From contig NZ_FOWV01000003.1 in assembly GCF_900115545.1 (NCBI RefSeq), forward strand, positions 558,001-622,000: a DNA stretch of 64,000 bases. Reading direction: 5' to 3'. A program made the translations under genes and the position numbers. This stretch comes from Ralstonia sp. NFACC01. Its GTDB lineage: Bacteria > Pseudomonadota > Gammaproteobacteria > Burkholderiales > Burkholderiaceae. Of the stretch, positions 55,310-63,839 are shown piece after piece; the first letter of the stretch is position 1; each line of letters begins with the position of its first letter. A model generated the notes under the pieces. That model was given only the letters and a program-made list of their open reading frames with translations. It searched no databases and was not told the DNA's origin.

Positions 55310-56170
55310 ATGTCGATACGCGCGCGTGCCTGCTTCGCCTTCCTGCTGACTGCAGCCCTGTGGCTGGCCGCCGCGCTACCTGCGCGCGCGCAAAGCGACA
55401 TGGTGGCCGTACCGCCTCTGGCTGCGCGCGTAACCGACCTGACCGGCACGCTCAGCGTCGAGCAGAAAAGCGCGCTCGAACAGGTGCTGGCCGATTACGA
55501 ACAGCAGCGCGGCAGTCAGATCTTCGTGCTGATGGTGCCGTCCACTGCGCCGGAACCCATCGAGGCGTATGGCATCCGCGTGGCCGATGCGTGGAAGGCC
55601 GGCCGCAAGGGCGTGGACGACGGCGCGATCATCCTCATCGCCAAGGACAACCCGGCGTCGCTGCGCAAGATGCGTATCGAGGTCGGGCGCGGGCTGGAAG
55701 GGGCGCTGACGGATGCGCAATCAAAGCGCGTCCTGCAGGACGTGATGGCGCCGCACTTTCGCCAGGGCGATTTCTACGGCGGGCTGTCAGCGGGCATCTC
55801 GGCCATCCAGACCGTCATTGCGCAAGAGAGCCTGCCGCCGGCTGAGCGGGCAAAGCGCCAGCAATCCGGTGGCGGCATCGGCGATTGGCTGCCCGTGCTG
55901 TTTCCGCTCGCGATCATCGTGTTCTTCGTGCTCAGCGCGGCCATGCGGTCGGGCGGGCGCGTGACCGGCAGCATGCCCGGCCGGCCCGGCTCGCGCGTGA
56001 TGATGGGCAATCGCGGGTGGGGCCCTGGCACCATCGGCGGCTTGGGTGGTGGATTGGGCGGCTGGGGACGCGGAGGCGGTGATTTTGGCGGCGGAGGCGG
56101 TGGAGGCGGCGGCTTTGGCGGCGGGGGTGGTGGTGATTTCGGTGGCGGTGGCGCCTCCGGCAACTGGTAA
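55310..56170 (+). CDS. TPM-domain protein (YgcG type) with glycine-rich tail
   Basis: A 286-residue membrane protein. Signal peptide (FLLTAALWLAAALPARAQS), then a TPM_phosphatase-like domain at about 35-165 (RVTDLTGTLSVEQKSALEQVLADYEQQRGSQIFVLMVPST in parts; KGVDDGAIILIAKDN; RKMRIEVGRGLEGALTD), a membrane helix (WLPVLFPLAIIVFFVLSAAM, ~195-214), and a Gly-rich C-terminus of about 65 residues with GGGGGGGFGGGG. YgcG proteins with this plan pair with LemA. 13 bases after lemA; the operon continues with a second TPM gene. Confidence 0.93.
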   Translation: MSIRARACFAFLLTAALWLAAALPARAQSDMVAVPPLAARVTDLTGTLSVEQKSALEQVLADYEQQRGSQIFVLMVPSTAPEPIEAYGIRVADAWKAGRKGVDDGAIILIAKDNPASLRKMRIEVGRGLEGALTDAQSKRVLQDVMAPHFRQGDFYGGLSAGISAIQTVIAQESLPPAERAKRQQSGGGIGDWLPVLFPLAIIVFFVLSAAMRSGGRVTGSMPGRPGSRVMMGNRGWGPGTIGGLGGGLGGWGRGGGDFGGGGGGGGGFGGGGGGDFGGGGASGNW

Positions 56171-56185
56171 CCGGTAAACACATCC

Positions 56186-56710
56186 ATGGCTTCCACGACC
56201 CGACATCACCGCGGCGCCCGGCGTGCCCTCACCCATCTGCTGACGACCTCGTCGCACGCCAGACGCGCGTTTCCGCCGGCAGAACTGCAAAAGCTCGAAG
56301 CCGCCGTGCGCGAAGGCGAACAACGCCATCGCGGCGAAGTGCGCGTCGTCATCGAAAGCTCGCTGCCGATGCGCGACGCGTGGGCTGGTGTATCGCCGCG
56401 TCACCGCGCCCGGATGCTGTTCGGGCTGCTGGAGGTGTGGAACACGCGCGAGCACGTAGGCGTGCTGCTCTACATCAACCTGGCCGACCACGCGGTTGAG
56501 ATCCTGGCCGACCACGGGATCGCCGCGAAAGTCGACGCGCACACGTGGCGCACCATCTGCGAGACCATCACGCGCGGCTTTGCCCAGCGCGTGAGCATGA
56601 CCCCGGTGCTCGATGCGCTGGCGCAGATCAACGACCTCCTCGCCGCACACGTGCCTTCCGATGGCACGCCGCGCACCAATGAGCTGAGCGACCGGCCGAT
56701 CGTGCTGTAA
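56186..56710 (+). CDS. TPM-domain protein, soluble
   Basis: A 174-residue protein with a TPM domain and no signal or Gly-rich tail. FPPAELQKLEAAVREGEQRHRGEVRVVIESSLPMRD, VWNTREHVGVLLYINLADHAVEILADHGIAAKVDAHTW and ITRGFAQRVSMTPVLDALAQINDLLAAH (in parts) resemble the COG3762-type partners of LemA/YgcG. It starts 15 bases after the gene before, so lemA and both TPM genes are one operon. Biochemical role unknown. Confidence 0.85.
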   Translation: MASTTRHHRGARRALTHLLTTSSHARRAFPPAELQKLEAAVREGEQRHRGEVRVVIESSLPMRDAWAGVSPRHRARMLFGLLEVWNTREHVGVLLYINLADHAVEILADHGIAAKVDAHTWRTICETITRGFAQRVSMTPVLDALAQINDLLAAHVPSDGTPRTNELSDRPIVL

Positions 56711-57343
56711 CGGCGCTACGCTTTATTCGTTTCTTCCCCGGCCGTGCCGAGCCATGTTTCAGAACTGAAACGGTTTTGACATGGCCGGCCGCGTCACCCC
56801 TGTCGGTCGCGCGCCTAATCCTTCCATACGAGGGAATGGCCATCGGCGCATCAGGCGTCAAGCTCAGGCCGCGGTTCTGCCGTAGGCCACCTCCCCGATA
56901 AAGCACGCCTCTTTTCCTGCAACGCGCTCCCTAAGACGCCTCGCGGCCACGCCGCGCCGGACGACACCGATGCATCGCATCTTGTCTCGGCAGAGGCCGC
57001 ATGTTTCAGCAATGCACGCATTGATGTGACTGGCACGGCTGCGGGCTTACCCGGGGCTTTTTGCGGTGCACAACGCGTCTGCGTCACTTTTACGTTTGGC
57101 GTTTGCGCAAATTAATTCGGCGGCATCGTTTGCTGTATCGCAATCGGCACAAAGTGCGCGTAACGCTTGGGAAACAAGCACCGGCCAATTGCCTGGGCTA
57201 GACGCTGGCACGGCTGCCCAGCCATTGAAAATCAAGGACTTAGCGGCAATGGCACGTTCGTCGCTCTGTTGCTCCCGCCGACATAGCAGCACGGTGTTTC
57301 GGAAAGACAAGACAGAATCGACGCACACCTGAGGGGGTGGGAC
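56711..57343. other. 633-base spacer upstream of the Flp pilus locus
   Basis: No convincing gene. A frame of 88 codons (57066-57332, GTG) has poor codon bias. It contains a perfect GTTTCAG-aa-CTGAAAC palindrome nested in GCCATG/CATGGC arms (56751-56785), and a consensus TTGACA at 56776-56781 without a good -10. The promoter of the first pilin gene should be in the 3' part, around 57110-57330, where composition turns AT-rich (CAAATTAATTCGG). Confidence 0.5.
56751..56785. promoter_or_regulatory. Nested palindrome upstream of flp locus
   Basis: GTTTCAG-AA-CTGAAAC (56756-56771) is a perfect 16-base palindrome; outer arms GCCATG (56751-56756) and CATGGC (56780-56785) enclose it. TTGACA (56776-56781) overlaps the right side. 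It lies 41 bases after the TPM gene and 560 before the first pilin, so it may end one unit or regulate the next. Confidence 0.45.
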
Positions 57344-57559
57344 GTGGAAACCAAAGACCAACACATCAAATGCCGCCGGACCGGTGCAGCCAGCGTGGAA
57401 TACGCCCTGTTGCTGGTGATGGTGGCTTTGGTGCTGATTGCCGTCATGGCGAGCGTCGAAACCAGCGTGGGCGATTTCTGGAGCAACGCGGCATCGGTAT
57501 TGATGACACCCGGCGGGTTCGGATCATCGGGCTCGCAGGGCGGTGGTTCGGGTGGTTGA
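57344..57559 (+). CDS. Flp-type pilin, variant with glycine-rich tail
   Basis: A 71-residue pilin-like protein (GTG start with GAGGGGG 6 bases upstream). The leader METKDQHIKCRRTG is cut before AASVEYALLLVMVALVLIAV: the Flp signature with Glu and Tyr at mature positions 5 and 6. After the helix comes ASVETSVGDFWSNAASVLM and then a tail GGFGSSGSQGGGSGG not found in the second pilin of this locus. It could be a minor pilin or pseudopilin. It lies 513 bases upstream of the canonical Flp. Confidence 0.82.
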   Translation: METKDQHIKCRRTGAASVEYALLLVMVALVLIAVMASVETSVGDFWSNAASVLMTPGGFGSSGSQGGGSGG

Positions 57560-58072
57560 TATTCCAAGGCCTGGGTAGCGCGCAATCGCACCACGGGCCG
57601 GTAGCACACAGCGCATGCCAGACGAGCAGCGCAGCGAACAGAACAGAAGACGTACGGGGAAGTTGTGAACGCGCTGGCACAAAGAGGCCAGCCGGCTGCA
57701 GAGACCAGCAAACCGCTGGGAGCGTCTGCGGTGAACACGGAAGTTGTTGCACTTTCAGGCGTGAGCCGGTCCCTGGAGGAATGGTGGACCAGCCCACGGC
57801 GCCCAGTGGGCACCTGCTGCGATTTGCGGCGATGCCCGGGCGAGCAAGCACCAGCGGCCACGCCGGTGCGAGCCCTGAGACTGGTGAAGTCGGGGGAGCC
57901 TCTTGGTGTTGTTGTGCTCCGGAACATGCTGGCCTTGCGCCGGTGTGGCACCGGCGTGCGCACACGATCTCCGGAACCCCCGGTTTGGCCTTGGCCGGCT
58001 TGTCTGGCCAGAACCCAGCGCCCGATCTTCAGCGGTGCGCCTTTCCTTGAACCATGACGTGAGGAGATTGAA
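57560..58072. other. Spacer between the two pilin genes
   Basis: 513 bases. A 130-codon GTG frame (57665-58057) has GGGGAAG 3 bases upstream, but mixed third positions, many rare codons and no recognisable family, so I do not call it. The stretch holds a hairpin CGCCGGTG-tgg-CACCGGCG (57938-57956) about 115 bases before the second pilin. A leader RNA or decayed gene are possible. Confidence 0.45.
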
Positions 58073-58249
58073 ATGAAAGCCATGATCAAGCGTTTCGTGC
58101 GCGAAGAAGACGGTGCAGCCGGCGTGGAATACGCACTGCTGCTGGCCTTTGTGGCTCTGGTGATGGTGACCTACGGGACCACCGTCAAGACCGCGGTCGG
58201 CGCCATCTGGAATTCGATCGCAACCCAGCTGTCGACGGCCGCCGCCTGA
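58073..58249 (+). CDS. flp: Flp family type IVb pilin (major)
   Basis: A 58-residue prepilin. MKAMIKRFVREEDG is the leader; cleavage after Gly gives AAGVEYALLLAFVALVMV, with Glu5-Tyr6, followed by TYGTTVKTAVGAIWNSIATQL. GAGGAG stands 6 bases before the ATG. This is the standard Flp size and shape, so it is the likely main subunit of the Tad pilus. Prepilin peptidase follows 122 bases later. Confidence 0.95.
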   Translation: MKAMIKRFVREEDGAAGVEYALLLAFVALVMVTYGTTVKTAVGAIWNSIATQLSTAAA

Positions 58250-58371
58250 GCAGTGCCAGTGCGCCCAGGTCAGGTCCGGCAGCCCCGGGCCTGATCCGGC
58301 GGAATACAAGCTGGCCCGCGGCGCCCGATGCCGCGCGGACAGCCAGAACAATGGCCCGAGAGGAACCCGAG

Positions 58372-58914
58372 ATGACCACCATGACAAGCCTGAGCACCCT
58401 GGCGAACCTCAGCCTGATCGTGCTCATCGTGATAGCCGCAGCGAGCGACGTGCGCTCGCGCCGCATCCCGAACTGGCTGGTGGCGTCGGGCCTCGTCGCT
58501 GCGCTTCTCGCGCAATGCCTCACACAAGGCTTCACCGCAGGCGCGCTTGCCTGGCTCGGTGGCGCAGCAGTGGGCATGGGACTTTGCATCGGTGTCTACC
58601 TGCTCGGTGGCATGGGCGCCGGTGACGTAAAGCTGATGGGCGCGATCGGCGCCTTCATGGGGCCCTTCGGCGCCTTCCACATTGCCTTCGTGAGTTTTCT
58701 GGCAGGCGGGGTGCTCGCGCTTGCCATGGTGTTGCTGCGCCGTGACGCGCAACGCTCGTTTGCAGGGGTTTCAACGCTGCTGATGTCGCTGCCATTCGGC
58801 GGCAAGGCCGTGCCTTCGCCAGAAACCGGGGGCAAGCGCAGCGGAACGATCCAGTTGCCGTACGCGGTGGCGTTTGCCGCAGGCACGTTGCTGGTGAAGT
58901 GGGGAGTGTTGTAG
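58372..58914 (+). CDS. cpaA: Prepilin peptidase TadV/CpaA (A24)
   Basis: A ~180-residue inner-membrane aspartic peptidase with six helices, which cuts the Flp leaders. The catalytic Asps are in AASDVRSRRIPNWLV near residue 25 and GMGAGDVKLMGAIGAFMG near 85 (GxGD). It lacks the N-terminal methylase of PilD, as TadV does. ATG 58372 has GAGAGGA 8 bases upstream; ATG 58351 is in frame. Chromosomal PilD for the other type IV pili would be elsewhere. Confidence 0.93.
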   Translation: MTTMTSLSTLANLSLIVLIVIAAASDVRSRRIPNWLVASGLVAALLAQCLTQGFTAGALAWLGGAAVGMGLCIGVYLLGGMGAGDVKLMGAIGAFMGPFGAFHIAFVSFLAGGVLALAMVLLRRDAQRSFAGVSTLLMSLPFGGKAVPSPETGGKRSGTIQLPYAVAFAAGTLLVKWGVL

Positions 58915-59277
58915 CCGAGGGGGGAACACCTGACGCGTGCCGATGCGGTGCTGGACAAGCACACGGCGTCGCCGCAGACAGCCTGACGGAATGAACGCCA
59001 CCAGGCACGCGCCAGACATACGAGGCATCAAGGACCACGCAAGAACGGTCCAGGACCGGGGAGAAGTGACATGCGTCAATCCAGTCGCACCATCGGGCAA
59101 GCCAGGACCTGCGCGGCGCCCCATCGCCATGCCTGCGGGCCACGTCCGTCCTGGCACGCACCTCCCTCTCTACCGTCGTCTTCGGCCGACCGGCGCATTG
59201 GCCGGCCGTGCATGCCCGTCACGTGTCTTCGGACCAAGTGGCGGTGGGATTGAGAACCATCTGAGTGGGGTTGGGAA
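58915..59277. other. 363-base spacer between cpaA and cpaB
   Basis: Unusually long for a Tad operon. A 60-codon frame from ATG 59071 has a good ribosome site (GGGGAG, 7-base spacing) and a basic, Cys-, Pro- and Arg-rich product (RQSSRTIGQARTCAAPHRHA), but no known family. It could be a leader peptide, a small protein or chance. No clear terminator was found. Confidence 0.45.
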
Positions 59278-60135
59278 ATGAAAAACCTGCGCATTCTCTC
59301 CATGCTGTTGATTGCCACGATCGCCGGCCTTGCGGCGGTGGTCTTTGCCTCGCGCTGGCTCACACAGCAAAGCAGCAGCGGCATTACCAAGGTGGCGGTG
59401 GCCGCAGCCGATATCGACCTCGGCCAGCGCCTGTCGCCGGACTTCGTCAAGGTGGTGGACTGGCCCACCGCCAGCCTGCCGCCGGGCGCCATCTCCGACA
59501 TGCAAGCCCTCAGCGGCCGCGTCGTGCGCGCCAGCCTGACACGCGGCGAGCCGGTGCTGGAATCGAAGCTGACGCCGCAAGGCACGGCGGGCGGTTTGTC
59601 GGCCGTCATTGCCGACGGCAAACGGGCCATCACCGTGCGTGTGAATGACGTCGTGGGCGTGGCGGGCTTCGCACTGCCGGGCAGCTACGTCGACATCATC
59701 GTCAACACGCTGCAAGACAGCAAAGACGGCAAGCCGGTGGCCGGCGATCGGTCCGATCAGTCGATCTCGAAGATCGTGCTGGAAAAGATCCTGGTGCTGG
59801 CCGTCGCTCAAGAGGTCAACCGCGACGACACCAAACCCAAGGTCGTGAACGCCGTCACGCTGGAAGTCACGCCCGAACAAGCCGAGAAGCTCGACCTCGC
59901 ACGCAGCGTAGGCACGCTCTCTCTGGTGCTGCGCAACCAGATCGACCCGCAACCCGCAGATACCAATGGCGCGACCAAGAGCACGCTGCTCAAGGAACCC
60001 GCCATCACGGCTGCCGTGGCGGTGCCGGTGGTCAAAACGGTGCAGGTGGTACGCCGCGTGGCTGCTGTGCAGCGCGCACCCGGCAACTGCATCGGCGTGA
60101 TTGCCGGCGTGGATCACAGCGCCGAGTGCTTCTAA
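59278..60135 (+). CDS. cpaB: Flp pilus assembly protein CpaB/RcpC
   Basis: A 285-residue secreted or membrane-tethered protein. One N-terminal helix (ILSMLLIATIAGLAAVVFA) precedes a SAF domain (VAVAAADIDLGQRLSPDFVKVVDWPTASLPPGAIS in parts; VVRASLTRGEPVLESKLTP) and the RcpC-like region (KRAITVRVNDVVGVAGFALPGSYVDIIV, VTLEVTPEQAEKLDLARSVGTLSLVLRN). It probably assists the secretin at the outer membrane. TTGGGA lies just before the ATG. Confidence 0.93.
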   Translation: MKNLRILSMLLIATIAGLAAVVFASRWLTQQSSSGITKVAVAAADIDLGQRLSPDFVKVVDWPTASLPPGAISDMQALSGRVVRASLTRGEPVLESKLTPQGTAGGLSAVIADGKRAITVRVNDVVGVAGFALPGSYVDIIVNTLQDSKDGKPVAGDRSDQSISKIVLEKILVLAVAQEVNRDDTKPKVVNAVTLEVTPEQAEKLDLARSVGTLSLVLRNQIDPQPADTNGATKSTLLKEPAITAAVAVPVVKTVQVVRRVAAVQRAPGNCIGVIAGVDHSAECF

Positions 60136-60282
60136 AGCGAAACGCGCCACGGAACCCGCGGGCAACGATCAACAAGAAAACAGGAAGAACAGACCAAAGG
60201 CCCCAGGAAGAGGGCTCCGGCACGGTCACAGGCAACACATAACCGGCCTTGTCTTGCAGAACAACCAATCTGGGGGATCACC

Positions 60283-62178
60283 ATGAACCGACTCATCACG
60301 CAACGCGGCGAGACACGCTGCATGGGGACGTACATGAAGGCGACTGCAACCGCAGTGGCCATGTTGGGGGGGCTTTGGGCAGGTGCGGCGCACGCGCAGG
60401 TCGGCGTGGAATCCGCCATCCTGACCAACAACGCGGCGGCACCAACCAAGCCGATGCGCATGTCGGCCAGCGGGCCGATCCAGCTGACCATCGGCAGCGC
60501 AAGCAACGCTGAAGCCAGCCGCGATTCAACACCGAAAGGACCGAACTGCACCGGCGCCATGCGCGAACACAGTGAGGTGACCGTCCCCATCGGCAAGTCG
60601 ACGATGGTGCAGTTGCCCGAACCCGTACGCAGCCGCACCGTGGGCAACCCGCGCGTGGTGCAGGCGATGCTGGTCTCACCGCAGACCCTGTACGTGTTGG
60701 GGCTGGAAGTCGGTTCCACCAACATGATCGTGCAGGGCCGCAGTGGATCGTGCACGGTAATCGATGTGTCGGTGGGCGCTGACCCGGCCGGCCTGCAAGC
60801 TGCACTGCGCCGCCTGGTGCCGGGTGCAAAGAACGTCGAAGTCTCCGCCGCAGCCGACAGCATCGTGCTGGGCGGCACGGTGACCGACTCGGTGCAGGCG
60901 CAGAAGATCGTGGACATCGCCAATGCGTTTGTCACACGTCAGTCGCGTGGTCCCGTGCGTGAAGAAGGCGGCGGTGGCCAACAAGCCGCCGGCCAGATGA
61001 ATGCGGGCGGTCAGAACGGTGCGCCGCTGCGCAGCCCGCGCATCATCAACATGATGGCGGTGGAAGCCCCGCAACAAGTCATGCTGGAAGTGAAGGTGGC
61101 GGAAGTCTCCAAGACCCTGATCGACCAGATGGGCTCCGCGCTGAACGTGGCCGGTGCCTTCGGCAGCTGGTCGGTGGGCGCGCTCGCCAACTTCCTGTCG
61201 GGCTCCAACGACATCGTCAACTTCAGCAAGAACAACCGTCTGCCGTTGAAGTTTGCACTCGATGCACAGAAGGGCGACGGGCTCGTCAAGGTGTTGGCAG
61301 AGCCGAGCCTGATGGCCATCAGCGGGCAGGAAGCCAGCTTCCTCGCCGGCGGCAAGGTGTTCATTCCGGTGGCGCAAGGTGCCGCCGTGGGCGGAACCAG
61401 CACCGTCATCCTGCAGGAAGAAACCTTTGGCGTGGGCCTGCGCTTCACCCCCACGGTGATGGAAAACGGCCGCATCAACCTGAAGGTGTCGCCGGAGGTA
61501 TCCGAGCTGTCGCCGACGGGCGTGGCGGTGACTGCGCCCAACAGCAACAACACGCAGATCCTGCCGTTGATCACCACCCGGCGCGCTTCCACCACGCTGC
61601 AGGTGCATGACGGCCAGAGCTTTGCCATCGGCGGGCTCATCAAGAACAACATCACGGGCAGCCTCAAGGCGATCCCCGGTGTTGGCGAGCTGCCTGTGAT
61701 CGGTGCGCTGGCGCGCAGCACGAGCTTCCAGCAAGACCAGACCGAGCTGGTGTTCGTGGTCACGCCGCGCCTGGTCAAGCCGCTGCCTGCCGACTACCCG
61801 CTGCCGACCGACACATTCGGCCAGGTCAACACCGGCGAGATCCTGCTCAACGGCAACATGGAAGGCCACAAGGCCAAGCCGACCAAGGCACCGGCCGCCA
61901 CGGCGGCACCGGCTTCCGCACTGCCGGCACCGAAGGCCGCGGAAGTTGCAACCGCAACCGCCGCCGCAATGCCCGCCGCCGAACCTGTTCAAGCGCCAGC
62001 CCCCGCCGCAAGCGCATCTGCTGCAGCCGACACCGCAGCCGAAGCGCAAGCACCCGCAGCCGCCACGGCACCTGCAGCACCGGCCGACAACGGCACACCG
62101 CCCGCGCCTGCCGCCATGGCGCCGGCACCCGACGCACGCCGCTTCGTGTCGATGGGCGAACAGCCCTTCCACGACTGA
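60283..62178 (+). CDS. cpaC: Tad/Flp pilus secretin CpaC/RcpA with long Ala/Pro tail
   Basis: A 631-residue outer-membrane secretin. The signal peptide ends near AHAQVG (a later ATG at 60334 would fit it too). The N-domain shows STMVQLPEPVRSRTVGNP and VIDVSVGADPAGLQAALRRLVPG, then a BON-like stretch (VEVSAAADSIVLGGTVTDSVQAQKIV). The secretin core runs about 250-520: QVMLEVKVAEVSKTLIDQMG, VKVLAEPSLMAISGQEASFLAGGK, LRFTPTVMENGRINLKVSPEVSEL, TTLQVHDGQSFAIGGLI and TELVFVVTPRLVKPL. The last ~100 residues are Ala/Pro repeats such as APAATAAPASALPAPKAAE, beyond the usual end. GGGGG stands before the ATG. Confidence 0.94.
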   Translation: MNRLITQRGETRCMGTYMKATATAVAMLGGLWAGAAHAQVGVESAILTNNAAAPTKPMRMSASGPIQLTIGSASNAEASRDSTPKGPNCTGAMREHSEVTVPIGKSTMVQLPEPVRSRTVGNPRVVQAMLVSPQTLYVLGLEVGSTNMIVQGRSGSCTVIDVSVGADPAGLQAALRRLVPGAKNVEVSAAADSIVLGGTVTDSVQAQKIVDIANAFVTRQSRGPVREEGGGGQQAAGQMNAGGQNGAPLRSPRIINMMAVEAPQQVMLEVKVAEVSKTLIDQMGSALNVAGAFGSWSVGALANFLSGSNDIVNFSKNNRLPLKFALDAQKGDGLVKVLAEPSLMAISGQEASFLAGGKVFIPVAQGAAVGGTSTVILQEETFGVGLRFTPTVMENGRINLKVSPEVSELSPTGVAVTAPNSNNTQILPLITTRRASTTLQVHDGQSFAIGGLIKNNITGSLKAIPGVGELPVIGALARSTSFQQDQTELVFVVTPRLVKPLPADYPLPTDTFGQVNTGEILLNGNMEGHKAKPTKAPAATAAPASALPAPKAAEVATATAAAMPAAEPVQAPAPAASASAAADTAAEAQAPAAATAPAAPADNGTPPAPAAMAPAPDARRFVSMGEQPFHD

Positions 62179-62209
62179 ACCGACCGCACGACCTTCAAGG
62201 AGACGAATC

Positions 62210-62518
62210 ATGAACATCACTTCGAAGCTGGCGCGGGCGGGACTCTGCAGCGCAATCGCCCTCACCCTGACCGGGTGCATGACAACCACTCCGGTGTACG
62301 ACAAGCACTTCGGTGAGGCCGTCCGCTCGGTGCAGGCCATGCAGACGCTCAACCCGAATGCATCGGCAAACGCCGATCCGGTGACTGGCGTCGACGGGCG
62401 TGCCGCCACCGCCGCGATGGACCGCTACAACACGCAGTTCGTGAAACCGTCGGCCGACGTCAGCGCCTTCACCGTGGGTGTGGGCTCGGGCAGCAGCCTG
62501 GATTCACAGAACCGGTAG
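62210..62518 (+). CDS. Small lipoprotein of the Tad locus
   Basis: A 102-residue lipoprotein. LCSAIALTLTGCMTTTPVY gives a lipobox (LTGC). The mature part reads HFGEAVRSVQAMQTLNPNA, then VTGVDGRAATAAMDRYNTQFV, a pattern seen in small proteins between cpaC and cpaE in Burkholderiaceae; it takes the place of CpaD/RcpB but is much shorter. AAGGAGA is 6 bases before the ATG. It may pilot or stabilise the secretin, which is inferred from place. Confidence 0.85.
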   Translation: MNITSKLARAGLCSAIALTLTGCMTTTPVYDKHFGEAVRSVQAMQTLNPNASANADPVTGVDGRAATAAMDRYNTQFVKPSADVSAFTVGVGSGSSLDSQNR

Positions 62519-62599
62519 ATCGCACCACGCAAGAACGCAGAAAGAGGAAAACGCGCCGCCTCGCGCGGCGCGTCACCAGACGCTCACAGGAGCCCGGCC

Positions 62600-63793
62600 A
62601 TGGCCAAGATCGCTCTCGTATCCGCCGACGAATCGCACCTGCAATACCTCGCAGGGCTGATTGCACAGGCCACCAGCCACGTCGTTCAGCGCACGTGCAC
62701 TGCCCCGGCCCAGGCACTCGGCCAACCGGGTCTTGCGCAGGGTGCCGATCTGCTGATCCTGGAAGCGGCCAGCTTCAGCACCGACGACATCCAACAACTT
62801 CGCCGGCTGACGACGGACCGCCCCGACACGCTGTGCATGCTGCTGACGGAGAACCCGTCTGCCGACCTGCTGATGCGTGCCATGCGCGCCGGCGTGCAAT
62901 GCGTGCTGCCCTGGCCGCCCGATGCGCACGAGTTTCGCGACGAGCTGCAACGCTGCACGAGCCATGCGCTGTCCGGCTCGCGCAACGAAGGCCAGGTTCT
63001 GTCGTTTCTGTCGTGCAAGGGCGGTAGCGGTACGACCTTCGCCGCCGCCAACTTTGCACATGTGCTCAGCGCCCGGCACGGCAAGCATGTGCTGCTGGTC
63101 GATCTCTGTCAGCAATACGGCGACGCCGCCTTCCTGGTGACCGACCAGACCCCGCCGGCAACGCTGGCCAACGTCTGCAACCAGATCGACCGCCTGGATG
63201 CCTCCCTGCTCGATACCTGCGTGACGCACGTCAGCGCGAACTTCGACGTACTGGCCGGCGCGGGTGATCCGATCAAGGCGGGCGAGATCAAGGCGATGCA
63301 TCTGGAACGTCTGCTGACGCTGGCCGCATCGATGTATGACGTGGTGGTGTTTGACCTGGGGCAGGACATCAACCCGGCGTCGATCCTGGTGCTGGACCAC
63401 AGCAACGTGATCTACGCCGTGCTGCAACTGAACCTCGCCTACCTGCGCGCCGGCCGGCGCCTGATGGAGATATGCCACTCGCTCGGTTATCGAGCAGAAC
63501 GGCTGAAGCTCGTCGTCAACCAGTACGACAAGCGCGTTCCGTTGACGCAGAACACCATGGAAAGCGCCTTCGGGATGCCCGTCTCGCATGTGCTGCCGTA
63601 TGACCCGACCGCCGTACGCGACTCCGTCAACCAGGGCCGGCCCGTGCTCGATATGGCCGAGAACAGTCATATCAGCCGCGCGCTGATGGACATGGCGCGC
63701 CAGCTCTTTCCTGCCACGCAGCACCAGCGCGACGGCCTGCTGCGCAAGCTGTTCGGCCATGCCAACCAAGTGCCGGCGCCGGTACGAGCCTAA
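62600..63793 (+). CDS. cpaE: Pilus assembly ATPase-like protein CpaE/TadZ
   Basis: A 397-residue ParA/MinD-like protein that places the Tad machinery at the pole in relatives. An N-terminal receiver-like domain (ALVSADESHLQYLAGLIAQ, DLLILEAASFSTDDI, ~1-120) lacks a clear phospho-Asp. The P-loop reads LSCKGGSGTTFAAANFAHVL, with GTT where GKT is usual, so ATP binding may be weak; this deviation is common in TadZ. VLLVDLCQQYGDAAFLV, YDVVVFDLGQDINPASILVLD and LVVNQYDKRVPLTQNTME follow. The ATG has AGGAG 7 bases upstream. Confidence 0.93.
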   Translation: MAKIALVSADESHLQYLAGLIAQATSHVVQRTCTAPAQALGQPGLAQGADLLILEAASFSTDDIQQLRRLTTDRPDTLCMLLTENPSADLLMRAMRAGVQCVLPWPPDAHEFRDELQRCTSHALSGSRNEGQVLSFLSCKGGSGTTFAAANFAHVLSARHGKHVLLVDLCQQYGDAAFLVTDQTPPATLANVCNQIDRLDASLLDTCVTHVSANFDVLAGAGDPIKAGEIKAMHLERLLTLAASMYDVVVFDLGQDINPASILVLDHSNVIYAVLQLNLAYLRAGRRLMEICHSLGYRAERLKLVVNQYDKRVPLTQNTMESAFGMPVSHVLPYDPTAVRDSVNQGRPVLDMAENSHISRALMDMARQLFPATQHQRDGLLRKLFGHANQVPAPVRA

Positions 63794-63839
63794 CAAGCGC
63801 CTGACAAGTGCCTAACCCATCGATCGCGTGGAGCCCATC

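Noticed and set aside
57066-57332. 88-codon GTG frame before the first pilin
   Set aside because: Weak third-position bias, no ribosome site, likely overlaps the pilin promoter.
62600-62950. CpaE N-terminal domain as a working response-regulator receiver
   Set aside because: No convincing phospho-acceptor Asp or conserved Lys; it is a pseudo-receiver as in other TadZ proteins.
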